NCBI RefSeq assembly: GCF_037975245.1
Contig: NC_092575.1
Span: 26,440,841 to 26,500,840, forward strand
Origin: Apostichopus japonicus
Taxonomy: Eukaryota > Echinodermata > Holothuroidea > Aspidochirotida > Stichopodidae
Reading direction: 5' to 3'
Length of the DNA: 60,000 bases
Under the pieces are notes generated by a model. It saw nothing but the letters and a program-made list of their open reading frames with translations. It was not told the origin of the DNA and searched no databases. Numbering within the stretch: the stretch's first letter is position 1; each line of letters begins with the position of its first letter. Both the position numbers and the translations under genes were made by a program. Below, piece by piece: positions 1 to 13,600 of this stretch.

Positions 1-154
1 GTCCCTGCAGTAGCAAGTCCACTAAAGATAAGCCAAGGATCCAATAGTGATTCAATAAGATATACCCAGATGAGACTTTTAGTCGGCTAATCTAATATAT
101 ATTCATCCGATTGTCGTTTCATTGAATGTTATTTGTTATACTTCTTTGTCACAG

Positions 155-347
155 AAGAAGAGAACATTGCCGATCGCTACCTTCGACGATCGAACGAGTT
201 GCTCGCTGGTTTTTCCAAAGATCTGACGGAAGAAAAACGTCAAAAGAGATCCGAAGGAAGTGCCGAGAACCTCGGAGATGAAATTCGAGCTTTAGAAAAG
301 TTATATGTAAAATACCTGGATGCTCGCAATCCTATACAAAAGGAGAA
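155..347 (+). CDS. Peroxidase exon a (propeptide-like helical segment)
   Basis: The exon has an acceptor at TTTGTCACAG and a strong donor GTATGT. It encodes a charged helical stretch starting [19 protein letters not shown], followed by a dibasic EKRQKRSE segment, resembling a peroxidase propeptide with a possible furin-type site. It ends with two bases of a codon. That does not fit either start of the next exon, so a small exon may be missed, or a weaker donor at 307 (phase 0) may be used. Confidence 0.5.
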
Positions 348-3300
348 GTATGTTGAAAACAATTTATATTTATATCGTGTTTCATTCTCCTCTTCGGTAT
401 CTAGGTGGGGGGGGGCGGGTCGGGTATTAACAATGACGTCATCGTTTCTTTGTCTCTGTTGGTCTCATGATAAATGCATTCACGACTATAGGCTTTTTTT
501 TTGTCTTCTGGAGTTTCTGAGTTTAGATATACTTTTGGCGTTCCATAGACAAACAGGAGGACGGCGGGACCGAAATTTAATAAATGTCCCGCTAATAGCA
601 TCGAAACTAGCAGACGTTATCGTTATCATGTGACGACGACAGCATTATGACTTTGGCCTTAAGCTTACTTATATGTAGCGAACACAATATTCCGAGTATA
701 TCATGATTGAACTCAGTGAAAGTAAAGACAAAAAATATTACAATCTTGGACAAGCGTCTGACCCAACTTGGTTTCCCCGGGTTCCCAAGAATCCACATCT
801 TCACAATAATTAGTAATAAGTACGAAACCGTTTCTCTTAATTGTGTACATGAATATCATAGAGATACCCTAACAAAAAATAACCCGCAGCCCCCCCCCCC
901 CCCCCACACACGCAAACACAACGTGATGAAGAGTTAATGAACGTCCCTAGACGGTGCTGGTGCTAGTGAAATCCTTACCCATGAGAGATTTAGTAGTTAC
1001 CATGGGTTATAAATATGTCTAGATTTTTTATTTCTTCTCCCATGTCCTTTCAACATCATCGCATTACCGTGCACAGTTTTTCTCTTATTGTGATTGATGA
1101 AAAACACTGGTGATGTCTTATATCGATAGAATTCGACTACAGCTTTTGGTCTGTATAAATATATTGTGTCCAGAGTTGGGTATCATGGGGCCTAACCCAG
1201 TCGAGTGCAGGAGTACTCCATGGTACAGGAATTTGGATGGATCTTGTAACAACTTGGTGCACCCCGCATGGGGTAAGGCGAGCTATCCAATCAGAAGAAA
1301 ATTCCCTGCGGATTATGATGACGGTAAGTGTTTTTGCAGGGCTGGGTTATTCTCTTTTACGCCATTAAACTACAAGAAAGCGGTAGTGTTGGGTGTTGAT
1401 GGCGGGGTGGAGAGGCAGATTGGAGAAGCGGTAGAGGCAGGGGGAGGGGGGGTAATGAAGCTTCCAAAAAGTAAGGGGGGCATAACATCAGAAGGGCACT
1501 TTCTCATTCCAACCACCACTCGTTATGCTATAAACCGATACACATTGGCCATATCACTTAAATATATATGATGTGTTAGTATGCTATCAATATTATATAT
1601 TGAAATTGTTTATTGTTAACCGTGCTACAAAAGAAAAATGGGATGCCATTTAAAAAAAAGCATGTACAGACTAAAAATAAATAATTAAAATAACATATAA
1701 AAATTAACAAAGGCTTAAGATATCCAAAAGAAACTTCTTCCTCAAAGGGGCACTGTTATTGCCATTAGGGCACATTTGCTATTTTGGAGAAAAAGTGTGT
1801 GTGGGGGGGGGGCACGTTCCCCTAGTGCCACCCGGCTCCTACCCCCTGGGTAGGGGGAGGGGATATTAATAGGAGTGGACACGGTGAGACTCGTTTTAGA
1901 ACTGGTCACTCAATCATGTTAGTACCACATTGCAAGTTGATAGAAAGTAGTCATAAAAAGAATATCTTGAGATATCCTTCAAAATTCATTTTTCTCAGTA
2001 AGGTAATAGTCTTACATTGATCTAGCTATAATTCGAACAGATTACGAAGGTATTCATATGGGCAATTTACGTTAACATTTATCTGTGTATAATTATATAG
2101 TTTCATTATGCAGAAAGGGAAGCCCACGTATTGGTATCATGCACCTATTATATATGACATTTTGTCTAGGCTAAGTGTTCCCACACAGACGTGGATCCAT
2201 TGGGGGGGGGGGGAGGTGGGGTGTACAAACCTCCCCTTTTCAACCCCCTTGCATACCACACCTCCCCCTTTGCGATCCCCCTTGCTTACCCAAATAGAAG
2301 TAGTTATAAGCACAATCTTGCGCGTAGACCTAATTATAGACCTTACTTATGACCTAACTATGCCTCGAAATGCACCATTTCACTTCTATTTCTTTTAAAA
2401 ATCTGGTGGCGGTCCTTCAGAACCCCCCCCTCTACATGGGAGTCGGTTGGCCACACCCTCATCATTTTTGTGTAAATCTTACATCCGCCACCTGACATGT
2501 ATTTGTGTCAATAAGCAAGATACTGATAAGACCCTAGAATGGGAATTTCTTTTGTCACATTAATAACAACAAGCGCAAGAAAAGGCTTCTCTTTTAGTTC
2601 ACTTGTCTTTACGAAAAGCGGGAGAGTATTACCTAAAAAAATAAAATAAATAAAACCCCAACCAATTATATATTAAAGACTCAGAAAGCATCCACGATAG
2701 ATTAAAGTATTGTCGGTTTTATTTTTTTAAATAATTTTTATCTTGTAGGCAGTTGTTGATACATATTGTGAAGGACAAGGAGTGTATACATATCCCAAAG
2801 TAACCTTTCATATAGATAAGTTTACAAGTATTATTTTATATCACAGGTAATTCGAATCCATACTCAGGGTAAAACCCTATTAAATGTTGATCGTACTATG
2901 GTTAAAGGTAAAAGACAGGTTGTTAACCCGTATACTCTAGAACTAATTCTAAATAACAACTCTTCTTGTTCGGCCAACAGTTTTTTTTTTAAAGCAAGAC
3001 CATATAGAAATGTCTTATTACTATATTTATAAAACAAAAGTCGCAAAATAATCAATAATTGTAATCTATAGCATAATTGATAAATCTGTTCCAAGGACTT
3101 TTGTTTGTATCAATGGTATTGTGTCGAATTTTGTTTCTCAATATTGAATTAACGGTATAATTGTTTTTCTGTTATGAGTTTGGTATCAATTAAAAACCAC
3201 CTAGTTTGGACTAGACTGTGGTAACATCTATGAAGGTGTTAATAGCGAAGGCCCCTGATTAATAATCGGATATGAAAGTGTGGTATACGCATTATAACGA

Positions 3301-4745
3301 AGAATCCATTTTGTCACTAATCCTGTAACAATAAGCGGCAAGAAAAACTTATTCGTGTGTGTGCGAGGACAACCGTGCTCTTAAAGGGAGACTTCGGTGT
3401 TAGACAATGTAACACTTGCGTGTACAAGAGGAAAAAACATATTCCACACCGATAGTTGGAAGCCCCGTCTCAATACATTATCCCTAACTCAGGATATGGG
3501 TGATTTGCATGGAACCTATTTGGACCCCATTACAGGGGGTCTGTAATGTCATAACTTCCAATATTTCTTCAAAAAGGTTGACATTCCTATTATAATCTTC
3601 TTGTTGATTTATCCTTGAAAATCTGATATATTTTGGAATATTTCTCAGTTTAGCTCTCAAGATCCTCTGTGTTTAGAAATTCATCAAAACAAACATTTTG
3701 CGTATAGAAATATTATTTTAATCTGTGATTAAGAGAGTTAATCGTTATAAAAGAACAACAAAAAATTTCAAGCTGTATATTTGGTCATAAAAATACATAA
3801 AGATATGGTTTTGACCTACCTATTGATATTAATTCCAGCATTCCCCTCCCTACCTTTTTTCCCTTTAAAGGGGTGAACGATAATATTTAGGTGGCGGGAA
3901 AGGGTTATTCACACGAAAGATGGAAACTGTTGACGTGGAACGGTGGATTTAAACCGCAATGAAGTCCCGACGTCCCTGTTAGCATTGTGACATTAATAGC
4001 TCAACTAAACAGCAAATCACGTATATAGTAAAATTGAAAGATGGATATTAACTGTTCAGCAGCTAATGCTTATGCATACAAAACTTGCATATGCATACAA
4101 TACTTGCATATGCATACAATACTTGCATATGCATACAATACTTGCATATGCATACAATACTTGCATATGCATACAATACTTGCATATGCATACAATACTT
4201 GCATATGCATACAATACTTGCATATGCATACAATACTTGCATATGCATACAGTTCTTGCATATACTACTTTCCCATACTTGATTTCAACAGATGTGTCTG
4301 AATTTTGCTTACGACGCCCTGGGAATCCCGGACCAAGGAATCGTTTACCGACCGCCAGAGAAGTTGTTATCGCGGTGACTGGGTCCGATTTGATCTTTAA
4401 TCCAGTCAACCCTTCTCAATTGGTCATGCATTTTGGACAGTTTATAGACCACGATCTCGTCCATGTTCCGGTAGAAAATGGTAAAATAGAAGAAACAAAA
4501 TGTTATAAAAAATTATGATCAATATAGGAATAGTTGCTATAGCTCTTCATTGTTACCCGTTCTGGTTTGAAGAAATTTATTCCGCAAATTAGTGAGCAGA
4601 ATGAAATGGTAAAATTCCTTCTTTTTTTTCGTTCTGTCAGCTGTGCGGTTGTTTGATAAGTGTTTGTTTTTCACAGTTTTATTTCATTCCGTTACAGTGG
4701 TCCTGAAGAGACATTGCGTGTTATTATCACATGACAATGCGACAC

Positions 4746-4820
<75 letters not shown>

Positions 4821-7800
4821 CGAGTTGATGAGTTACGCTAACGTTACATCTCGACAAAAATTATCAACTTGTCGAGCTACTGACTCAACGTTGCACTTGA
4901 CAACACTCGAAGACACGTCGAAAATATGAGTTAAGTCAAAGTCGACAAGGATCAGCGACGATGATACTATATTTGTGCGAAAATGATCAAATTGACGAGT
5001 TATTACGTTACTTGCATGACAACACTTCCAATATCTCTCGCATTTTTATCGTCTTGTTGTGCATGTTATACTAACACAGTAATTATACAACCCGTATGTC
5101 CCTTCATGACCACCGTATTTCATCTATTAAGTCGAAGGACCTCTCCTCGGGTATTACATCAGGGGCGTCGGAGCCGGTACGGCAGGTCCGGCGAACGCCG
5201 GACCAATATTCACGGCGCCAAAAAAAAAGGAAAAAAGTAGGACTAAGAAAAAAAATGGCAAAAAATAAAGAACCAAAATGAAACAAGCAAGTAGGCTAAA
5301 TGTGACTACTCTGGCATGGCAGGGGTCTTGTTTTCCAGCTCGGGAAGTGCCATTTCCTGCAATCTGGGAGGCATTTTTTTCAAAATTTTCTTCATTACGC
5401 TACGCGCCAACCATGGTGGCGCGTAGCGTAGTTTTACCTACCAAACGTCCCCCCGATAATTATGATAGATGGCCACACTCTGATCTGCCGTACCAATCCC
5501 AAATAGCTTCCGACGCCCCTGTACATTAGATGTACAATGAGAGATAAAGTTACACGAACATAAATAACTCTTGTCAATTCGGTGGTATCGTTTGTCAATG
5601 TTCAACAACATTATAGACAATTTCTTGAGTAAGCAAACACCTGTTTTGTATATAAGTAAAATGTGATTGCTCTACGATTCTGTTCTTCAAGTTATTATAT
5701 AATTATATTCGTACTCAAATTAGCAAATTCCACATTCTCCGAATTTCCGATTACGCTTTAAAAAAACAATAATAATAATAAAAAAAAAAATTGAGTACAA
5801 ATTAGTACTAATCACCGTGAAAATATAGCCGTTTTACTTAGTAGTACCCTAAATTCCTTCAACTACCTTTATAACTTCTCAAATAGGATCTGTTATAAAC
5901 TTACCGTTTAGAAACAACAATGCAGCAACAACTAGAACAACAACAAAACCTGATTCAATCAAATTTTCATATCATTCAAAATGGAGCCAAATCTATTGCG
6001 GTAACTACAATAACGCTTGTCAGTGTGGGTGCTATTTTTATTGTTGTAGGATAACTTACCTTTATTTAAATAACTACATGTTAATAGAAGTTACAGCAGT
6101 CGAACAATATTAATAAGAATGATATCACATTTTTCTGGACGACTTGTTTTTATCTAAAAACTAAATGATCACAAATTTGGTACATGAATTTGGTTGTTTA
6201 TTTAGTCCTGCTACGTGAGATGTGTTTCTTCATGATGACGTCATATATTGTCAACGAGCAAAATTTCAATCGGACTTTAAATGGAGGTTTCCAAGCAAAT
6301 AAAATATAAAAACTATAAAATAAAAAAAAATCCCGGTAAGCATTCTGTTTCTTCAGAGGAGAACTTGTGTAATTAACATATTCGATCATATTATTATATA
6401 TATTCAATTTTAATAGTTTTTCTTTGAATTTTCGCATGGCAGTTTCATGCAAAGGTTGTAGAGAAACTGAAGTTTGTTTCCCCATTGGAGTTCCAAGGAA
6501 TGATCCCGTTTTTGCTGAACTTCAATGCTTGGATTTCCGGAGGTCGCGACCATTTTTGGACGCAAATTGTAACGTCGAGACAAGAAGTCAAGAAAATCAA
6601 TTAACGTCTTACCTGGATTCTTCGAATGTCTACGGATCAAGTGATGAAGACGGTGAAGAGTTAAGGGACACGGCTAAAGGTAAACAACAAATAAACAAAC
6701 AAATCAACAAAAACAGATTAAATAAACAGAATCCGTCGTAACCACACTGTCCGTAGGTCTTGGTTCATCATATTGGTTGAGCCGTCGAGCCCTCCCCCCG
6801 TGCGGTCATTCTGAATATTCTCAGAAATACTAGACACGGCGGTCTGAGGAAGGTCAGTAATGCTATTCTTACATGGAACGCTAAGAGGTCAGATGATCCT
6901 TTGGAAGATATGTCAATGACGCACATGATAGTACCTGGTGTAAATGAACACTTCGTTGTTATGTGATGTGTGCACAACCACTATAGGTTCACAGATAAGA
7001 GATTGGTTTCCGAACACTTCAAAAGATATTAGCTGATATTTGACATTTCAGGAATACACGGTCCCAACACACCTTCCCCTCAAACATATCAAACTCGCCT
7101 ATAAAAGACACAAATTATATGGTTTGTGTAGTCTATCATGTATTTTCTTTTTTCGACACTAATGTCACACGCCCATTACAAGAAGGTGTATATGCTTACA
7201 TCATCAACATAACAATAAGCATTATGGACAATATGGATTCACAACAAGATTATTTATATGAGAGCAATTCACCATTAAGTGTGAACGAATTTAACGTTCA
7301 ATACATTTGTAAGGAGACTCTAAAGCAAAACCATCATTATTGATATTTGTGATAGCGATATTACCGACATCCCCCACCACTTCCCTCAACATCTAAGAAA
7401 TATCTTTATTCAATTTTGTGAGGTATCACAGATTAAATGTTCCTTCGCTGAAGGCTGAAGACTTAATCAAGTCAAATATATGACATAATCGAGCCACACG
7501 TGCTTCAATTTCGGAAGTTTTCCATTAACTTGTTTTGCCATTTTGTTTTTTCTTCTTTAAATAAAAGTGGGTTTTACAACAGTTGGATCTAAATTATCAT
7601 TAGCTGCTTACAAGACCTAATGATGGCGCCATATGTTTACATCGTGAACACTCATGTCAAGAACCTTTACCTTGAAAATATGAAACAGAAAGAAAAACAA
7701 AATACAAAGATAAAACACGGTGAAAGGTTTCAGATCGTAGTAACAATTAAGATTTTTAAATAGCAGTTTGTGGGAGTGGTTCTGTTATGTATTATGCCAA

Positions 7801-10554
7801 TGGCGATAGTTGCAGTTGTGTAATCTCTTTTACGACCAATGGTCCCGTATAGTATTTGGTTGCCTCATCTACAATTGTATCTGTATTTACATTATCTTGT
7901 TTTTGCTTTCTCTGTACAGGGAAGGGACAAATGAAGGTGAACGAAGAACCTATCGATTTAGGTCATCTACCGCTCCTACCACCTGACAAGTTAAATAACG
8001 AGTGCACTACAGGAGCCGCAGTCAACCACTGCGGAAAAGGAGGTGATGTTCGGGCAGCGGAACAGCCTGGTCTGACCGCCATACATACCATACTGGTCAG
8101 GGAACATAATCGCATCGCGAAAGAACTACATAAGATGAATGGACACTGGACGGACGATCGGTTGTACCACGAAGCAAAGAGGATTGTAAATGGCATATAC
8201 CAACACATTATCTTCAATGAATGGTTACCTATTATAATAGGTCCTGGACTAATGGATGCACACGCCTTAAGCGTCGGCAGACACAGTACGTACGCTGGCT
8301 ACGACGATACGGTGAGTATCTCCGATAGCTATAAGATTAATAGTGATGAACAGCGCCATGCCTGACGATAGGGTCAGGTGGTATACATCACCTGGGTCAA
8401 TGGTTAATTTGGTGGCACTGGAAACTTTGGAAGACTCAGTGAAAGTAGAAGATTAGAAATAGGAAGGGGTGGGGTGGTCAATGAGATGACCTTCCCCGGG
8501 CCAGACTTGACCCTCGCCCCCATTTCCTCGGATTAAAAAATATTCTATTCAATTTAAATTCCAAAGCGTGTAAATGCACGTTTTTGAGAGTGCCCGGTAC
8601 GATTTTCTGAGGCAGCGTTCATAACAAGTTAGAGCTAAAACGATATGCGTCTTCACTCTGTGAGAGCTAATATACAAGAAATGGGAAATCACTTCTCGAA
8701 AAAGAAGTGATCATTATGGACACTCTAAACTCATAGTAATTTTCATTGTTTGGAATTCGGCCATGAAGAAAAATGTCGAAAGGTGTCCCATTATCAAGTC
8801 GTGATAGATTTTAATTTGGAACCATATCGAGGTCTATCTGGTCGCACAATTCTCCAAGTAAATTTGTATGGAAACAAGCAAGAGAATGTTTTAGCGTAAT
8901 ACAACATAAAGAGTATCAGTGCTCTTAGAATGGCGCTTCTACACTTCCGTACATAGCAAATGGGACCGTTTTGCTGCTCCTGTTACAGATCGATGCGACG
9001 ATATTCAATGTTTTCGCTACAGCGGCCTTCCGGTTTGGACACAGTTTTGTTCCATCTCACTTGAAAAGGGTTGATTCCAAATTTGAAGAGATTTATACGG
9101 AGATCCCGTTACGGGAAGCTTTCTTCAATGGAACCTACGTATTCGACTTCGTAAATGGTGGCGTAGATTCTATTTTGCTTGGCATGGTAGACGAAAACCT
9201 CTTGAAAGTAGATCGACACTTCAGTGAGGATATCGTGGCTTTCCTCTTCGCAGAGGAGGGTGCAAGGTACGGTATATTTTACACAATCGATACATCTGGT
9301 TATAAAGTTGATTATTGTCGGTAAACCAGATTTGAAACCTGTTGGTGCATCATGTATAGTTCGATTACTGAGTACTTAATTGATTTTACTAAGGGAAACA
9401 GTCCTACTGCTACGGGCTACGATTTTAGCCGGACTATCGTTTTACTGCGACAGCGGCATTTTGGCTTCAGTAACCGGAAAGGAAAAACGAGGGCTGGGGT
9501 CATTTTTTTCCCATCACAATGAGTTTGAAAGTGGAAAAGTTTGGTGGCGGTACATGTGGTTTGAATTTTAAGCTTTATTCTGATAAGGAACTTGTCCATT
9601 ACTTTTTCTTCTCTCTAAACATATTTACTGAATTTTTCGTTTGCTTAAGCTGCCAGAGGTGGCGATTTTCTTTTGGTAACGCAGTCCTACAAGTTATTTA
9701 ATTCTTAGAGGGGTGGAGGGGGAGATGGACATCACATTTTAGATCTGACTCGGCTGAAAGGTGAAAGCGTGTACAGAACTATAAATTACAACGCATCATT
9801 ATCTACCTACTGTCTGAATGGGCAAATCCAGGATTTAAAAAAAAGAGAGGGAGAGCGGGGGGGGGGGGGGCGCGGGGGAGCTGCATTAGTAACTGCTTTT
9901 CATTATTTTTGTGTTGGGCTGAGGGGGGAGAAGAAGTATGGGGAGGGGTGCACCCAACACCCCTGGATTCGCAACTGGTCAATATACGGTAATTCACATG
10001 GCCTCACAAAGTTCTTCTCTGAAATCTAGCGAATGCAAAGTTAGATGATAAAAAATTTCTTTGCAGTTTTTTGTTCACTTATGTTATCCAATATATATGA
10101 AATTCTTTCTGTAGTGAGTTAAGGAGAAAGCCGGAGGGAGGGGGTGGGGGATGGATAAATGTGTGTCGGTTGGAGGGGTGGAGAGCGGGGGATCTGATAC
10201 TAAGTCAAAACACATGCATTTACTGATAACTTGACCAGGTATAACTGGTCTGTGTCTCATCTCATCTTTTATCCGTTACAGTTTCGGAATGGATCTAGTA
10301 TCACTGAATATTCAAAGAGGTCGAGACCATGGATTGCCATCTTATGCTGAAATTTTCAATTTCTGTCATGGCTATGAACTGACTTCTTTGCATGGTATGA
10401 CATATACAGATGTCGACACTATTAAACGATTCAGAGATGTATATGAGTAAGTATGATTAGTTTGAATATGCAATAAGTGTTTCATGAACTATAGCATAAT
10501 TATCCAATGATATAGGTTTGGCTATTGTGCATTTGTGACATATAACTTGTGCCA

Positions 10555-10639
<85 letters not shown>

Positions 10640-13600
10640 CCCCCCCCCCCCCCCAATAAACAACCCATCGTGACACGTTAATATGAAGTTCATAAACAGT
10701 GTCAGTCTTTGAAAACAGATTTAGTCCCTACACTTATACACGTAATCTAGCATGGTTAACCTATACATGTACTCGGCCACGTGGGATTCGTACTCGTAAC
10801 CGTAATTTGGGCATTTTTAATACCGTATGTCTTTATGTTAGATCCTCCTGCAACCAGGAACTCGCGAAGAAGCCTCCATGGCTTATCCAATCGCAAGCTG
10901 ACCGAAGTCAGTCTCTTAGATTCATATTTAACGTCCATGATTATGAATTTTCAATTGTCAACAAGTCTGTAACTGGACGACATACATTAATCTGGAAGTG
11001 ACTCGAACCAGGGACCTTGTGATTGGAAGGCACCGGCGTTAACCACTGAGCTAACATTCCAATATAGTAACTAAAAGGAACTAATTCTAAATGCCTTACT
11101 CGTTCTCGTGATTAGAGCCCTGTACTCGAATTCAGATACCAAGGGGAATTCTACTTGTACTCACGCGACTCATGTTGTTGTACTCACGGTACCCAAGCTG
11201 TTGTACTCGTTCTACAAAGTCTGCTAACATGTATACAATAACTGTAATGATTTTACGTGATATAGTGTAAGATACATACAGCCGTATTTTAATTATAGAA
11301 AAACAATTTTTTTAAAACCCTTATCTGTCCTTGTTATCATTTGAGAACATTACTTCTCTTCAAACCACAAACTGGTAAATAGGTATATGACGTCATCTCC
11401 ACAATATGATCTCTCATTGGACAGCTATGTGAATATCATTAAAAAGCACATTAGAGTTGGTCTCAGAGTTAGGCACGCTAACAGTTGTTAAAAGTTTATA
11501 ACAAGTTACTTTCAAGTAGTCGGTTCTCCATATTATTTTCAATTATAGTCATCTGCATGTCAAAACAATTCAACATATGCTTTTTGAAATTTGAGCATTA
11601 TAGTGACCATCAAATGACTATCTAGCATATTTGTGATATGCTAGATGCACCAAGGAGACAAACGACAGATATATTTTGTTTTTGACCAGATGGCGTGCAC
11701 ACGATTTCTTAAATAGGGAAGGGGGAAAATTCAAAACTTTTCCCTACTGATTAAAGTATGGGCTGAACGTTTGTTGCCATAGGTGTGCGAAGGATTTTAT
11801 TAAGGCGGGGCTGCACTTGAGTTATTGTAGCCAACCCTTCTATATGTGCTTTGGAAGTCCTGACCCATAAGAATAATTAAAGGTTTAAACGTCAAATGGT
11901 GCATTTTGAGGGCATCTATAGGTCTATGGGCCAGTACTGGAGTTCTAAACGCAAGATTGTACTAATACATAATAATTAACTCCAAACCTTCACCGAGTAA
12001 GTTAAGTATTAATATGAATATCTATGGAAGGGTCAGATGTGAATGAAGTATTTTACAAAGAGAGGGGTGCTGCCGTTGGGTCGATGAGGCCAACTCCCAT
12101 GTATATTGAGTGGATGTCTCCACCGAATTAGTTGTTTATGTTTCTTTTCGCCGCAATTTTGTTTGATTCAAGTCGTGTAGAGGATATTGATCCATTCATC
12201 GGCATGGTTACCGAAGAGCCAATCCGAGGCGCTGCAGTCGGTCCTACAGCAGGTTGTATCATCGCTCACCAGTTCTATGCCTTGAAATATGGCGATCGCT
12301 TCTGGTATGAGAATACAGAAGGACTTCAAGCTTTCACAGACAGTAAGTGTAAAAAGTTTAGTATCTTTAGATTGGATATTGATAAGTCTTCTTGTATCCC
12401 GCAGAGAAAAAGAAGCTGCTTAGCGCCACCATTCCCACTTCCCAACCCACAGACACAGGAAGTTTTGAATTGTAGAGAATGTCGTTACATCAAAGACATG
12501 TATACCGTACACTCAAAGGGCATGTGTATGTGTTGCACGCGCGCGCGTGTGTACAATCTCCATGGAAACTGTACGCTATGTTCCAAGATGGATGATATAG
12601 AGGTCAAGCAGGATGCATTGGCCGGATCATTTGCTCGATAGTTGGTTTCTTATTGTTTTGTTTAGTATTTTATCATTATTATTATTATTATTAGTAGTAG
12701 TAATTACAATTTTTGTAATTATCATCGAAACGTAAGAAAAGTATAAAGATGAATAATAATAAAAAGAAACCCTCTTACTAAATTTTCGTATTATTGTGTG
12801 TTTTGTTCATTACTCTGAATCCATAGTTCTACTCATAAATGACTTTCTGATAGTTTTGGTGATCTGAATTTTTAGCTTTGTTAATTTTGTCTTTTCTTTC
12901 TTTATAGGACAGCTCAGGGAAATTCAGCTGGCCAGCTACGCACGCCTCTTGTGTGATAATTTAGCCAACACAGAAACCGTACAACCTTATGCCTTCATGA
13001 TGCCTCAGAGTTCACCTACACCGTCAGTTTACACTTACAATAAACCGTTTGCATGCAAAATATTGCTTGTTTATGCCAAAATGAGGGGTGGGAGAGGAAG
13101 GGGGGGGGGAGAGGATGGTGGGTTATGCATAAACATATACATTTTTATTGATATTATCAAGTAATGAACATTCATTAAGGCTGTAAGAACCTACGGTTAG
13201 GCCGCGTAAATCTATAGGAAATACTAATAACAAAATCATGCAAATAATAATGATAATAATACTACTACTAATAATAATGATAATACAAATAATAATAATA
13301 ATAATAATAAATATGATGACGATATCATGATTATTTTTGCCACATGGATGTGTCAGTGCTCTTACTTCCTTATGCCTCTTCTTAACTCTTTTATATTAAA
13401 ACTATAGGCTAACCACGTGATCAAGATGATACATATATTGCTACCCTTTTTTTTTAGGATTTTGTGGAAACGTACAAATAGTTTGCATTACCCTTCATAC
13501 AATAAGTATTTTGTTTTTTAATTACCAGTGTAAGAAAAACATAAACAGCACCAAATGTATATAATACAAGCTTGGTATGTATATTCGGTTAATTGTTTTA

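Noticed and set aside
4041-4518. Several overlapping open frames reading [17 protein letters not shown]-like repeats on both strands
   Set aside because: The 19-bp unit has no stop in any frame, so all six frames are open by chance. Only the part after 4291 is a real exon.
9769-10029. Open frames rich in Arg/Gly or Pro near a G-run
   Set aside because: Low-complexity translation within a peroxidase intron.
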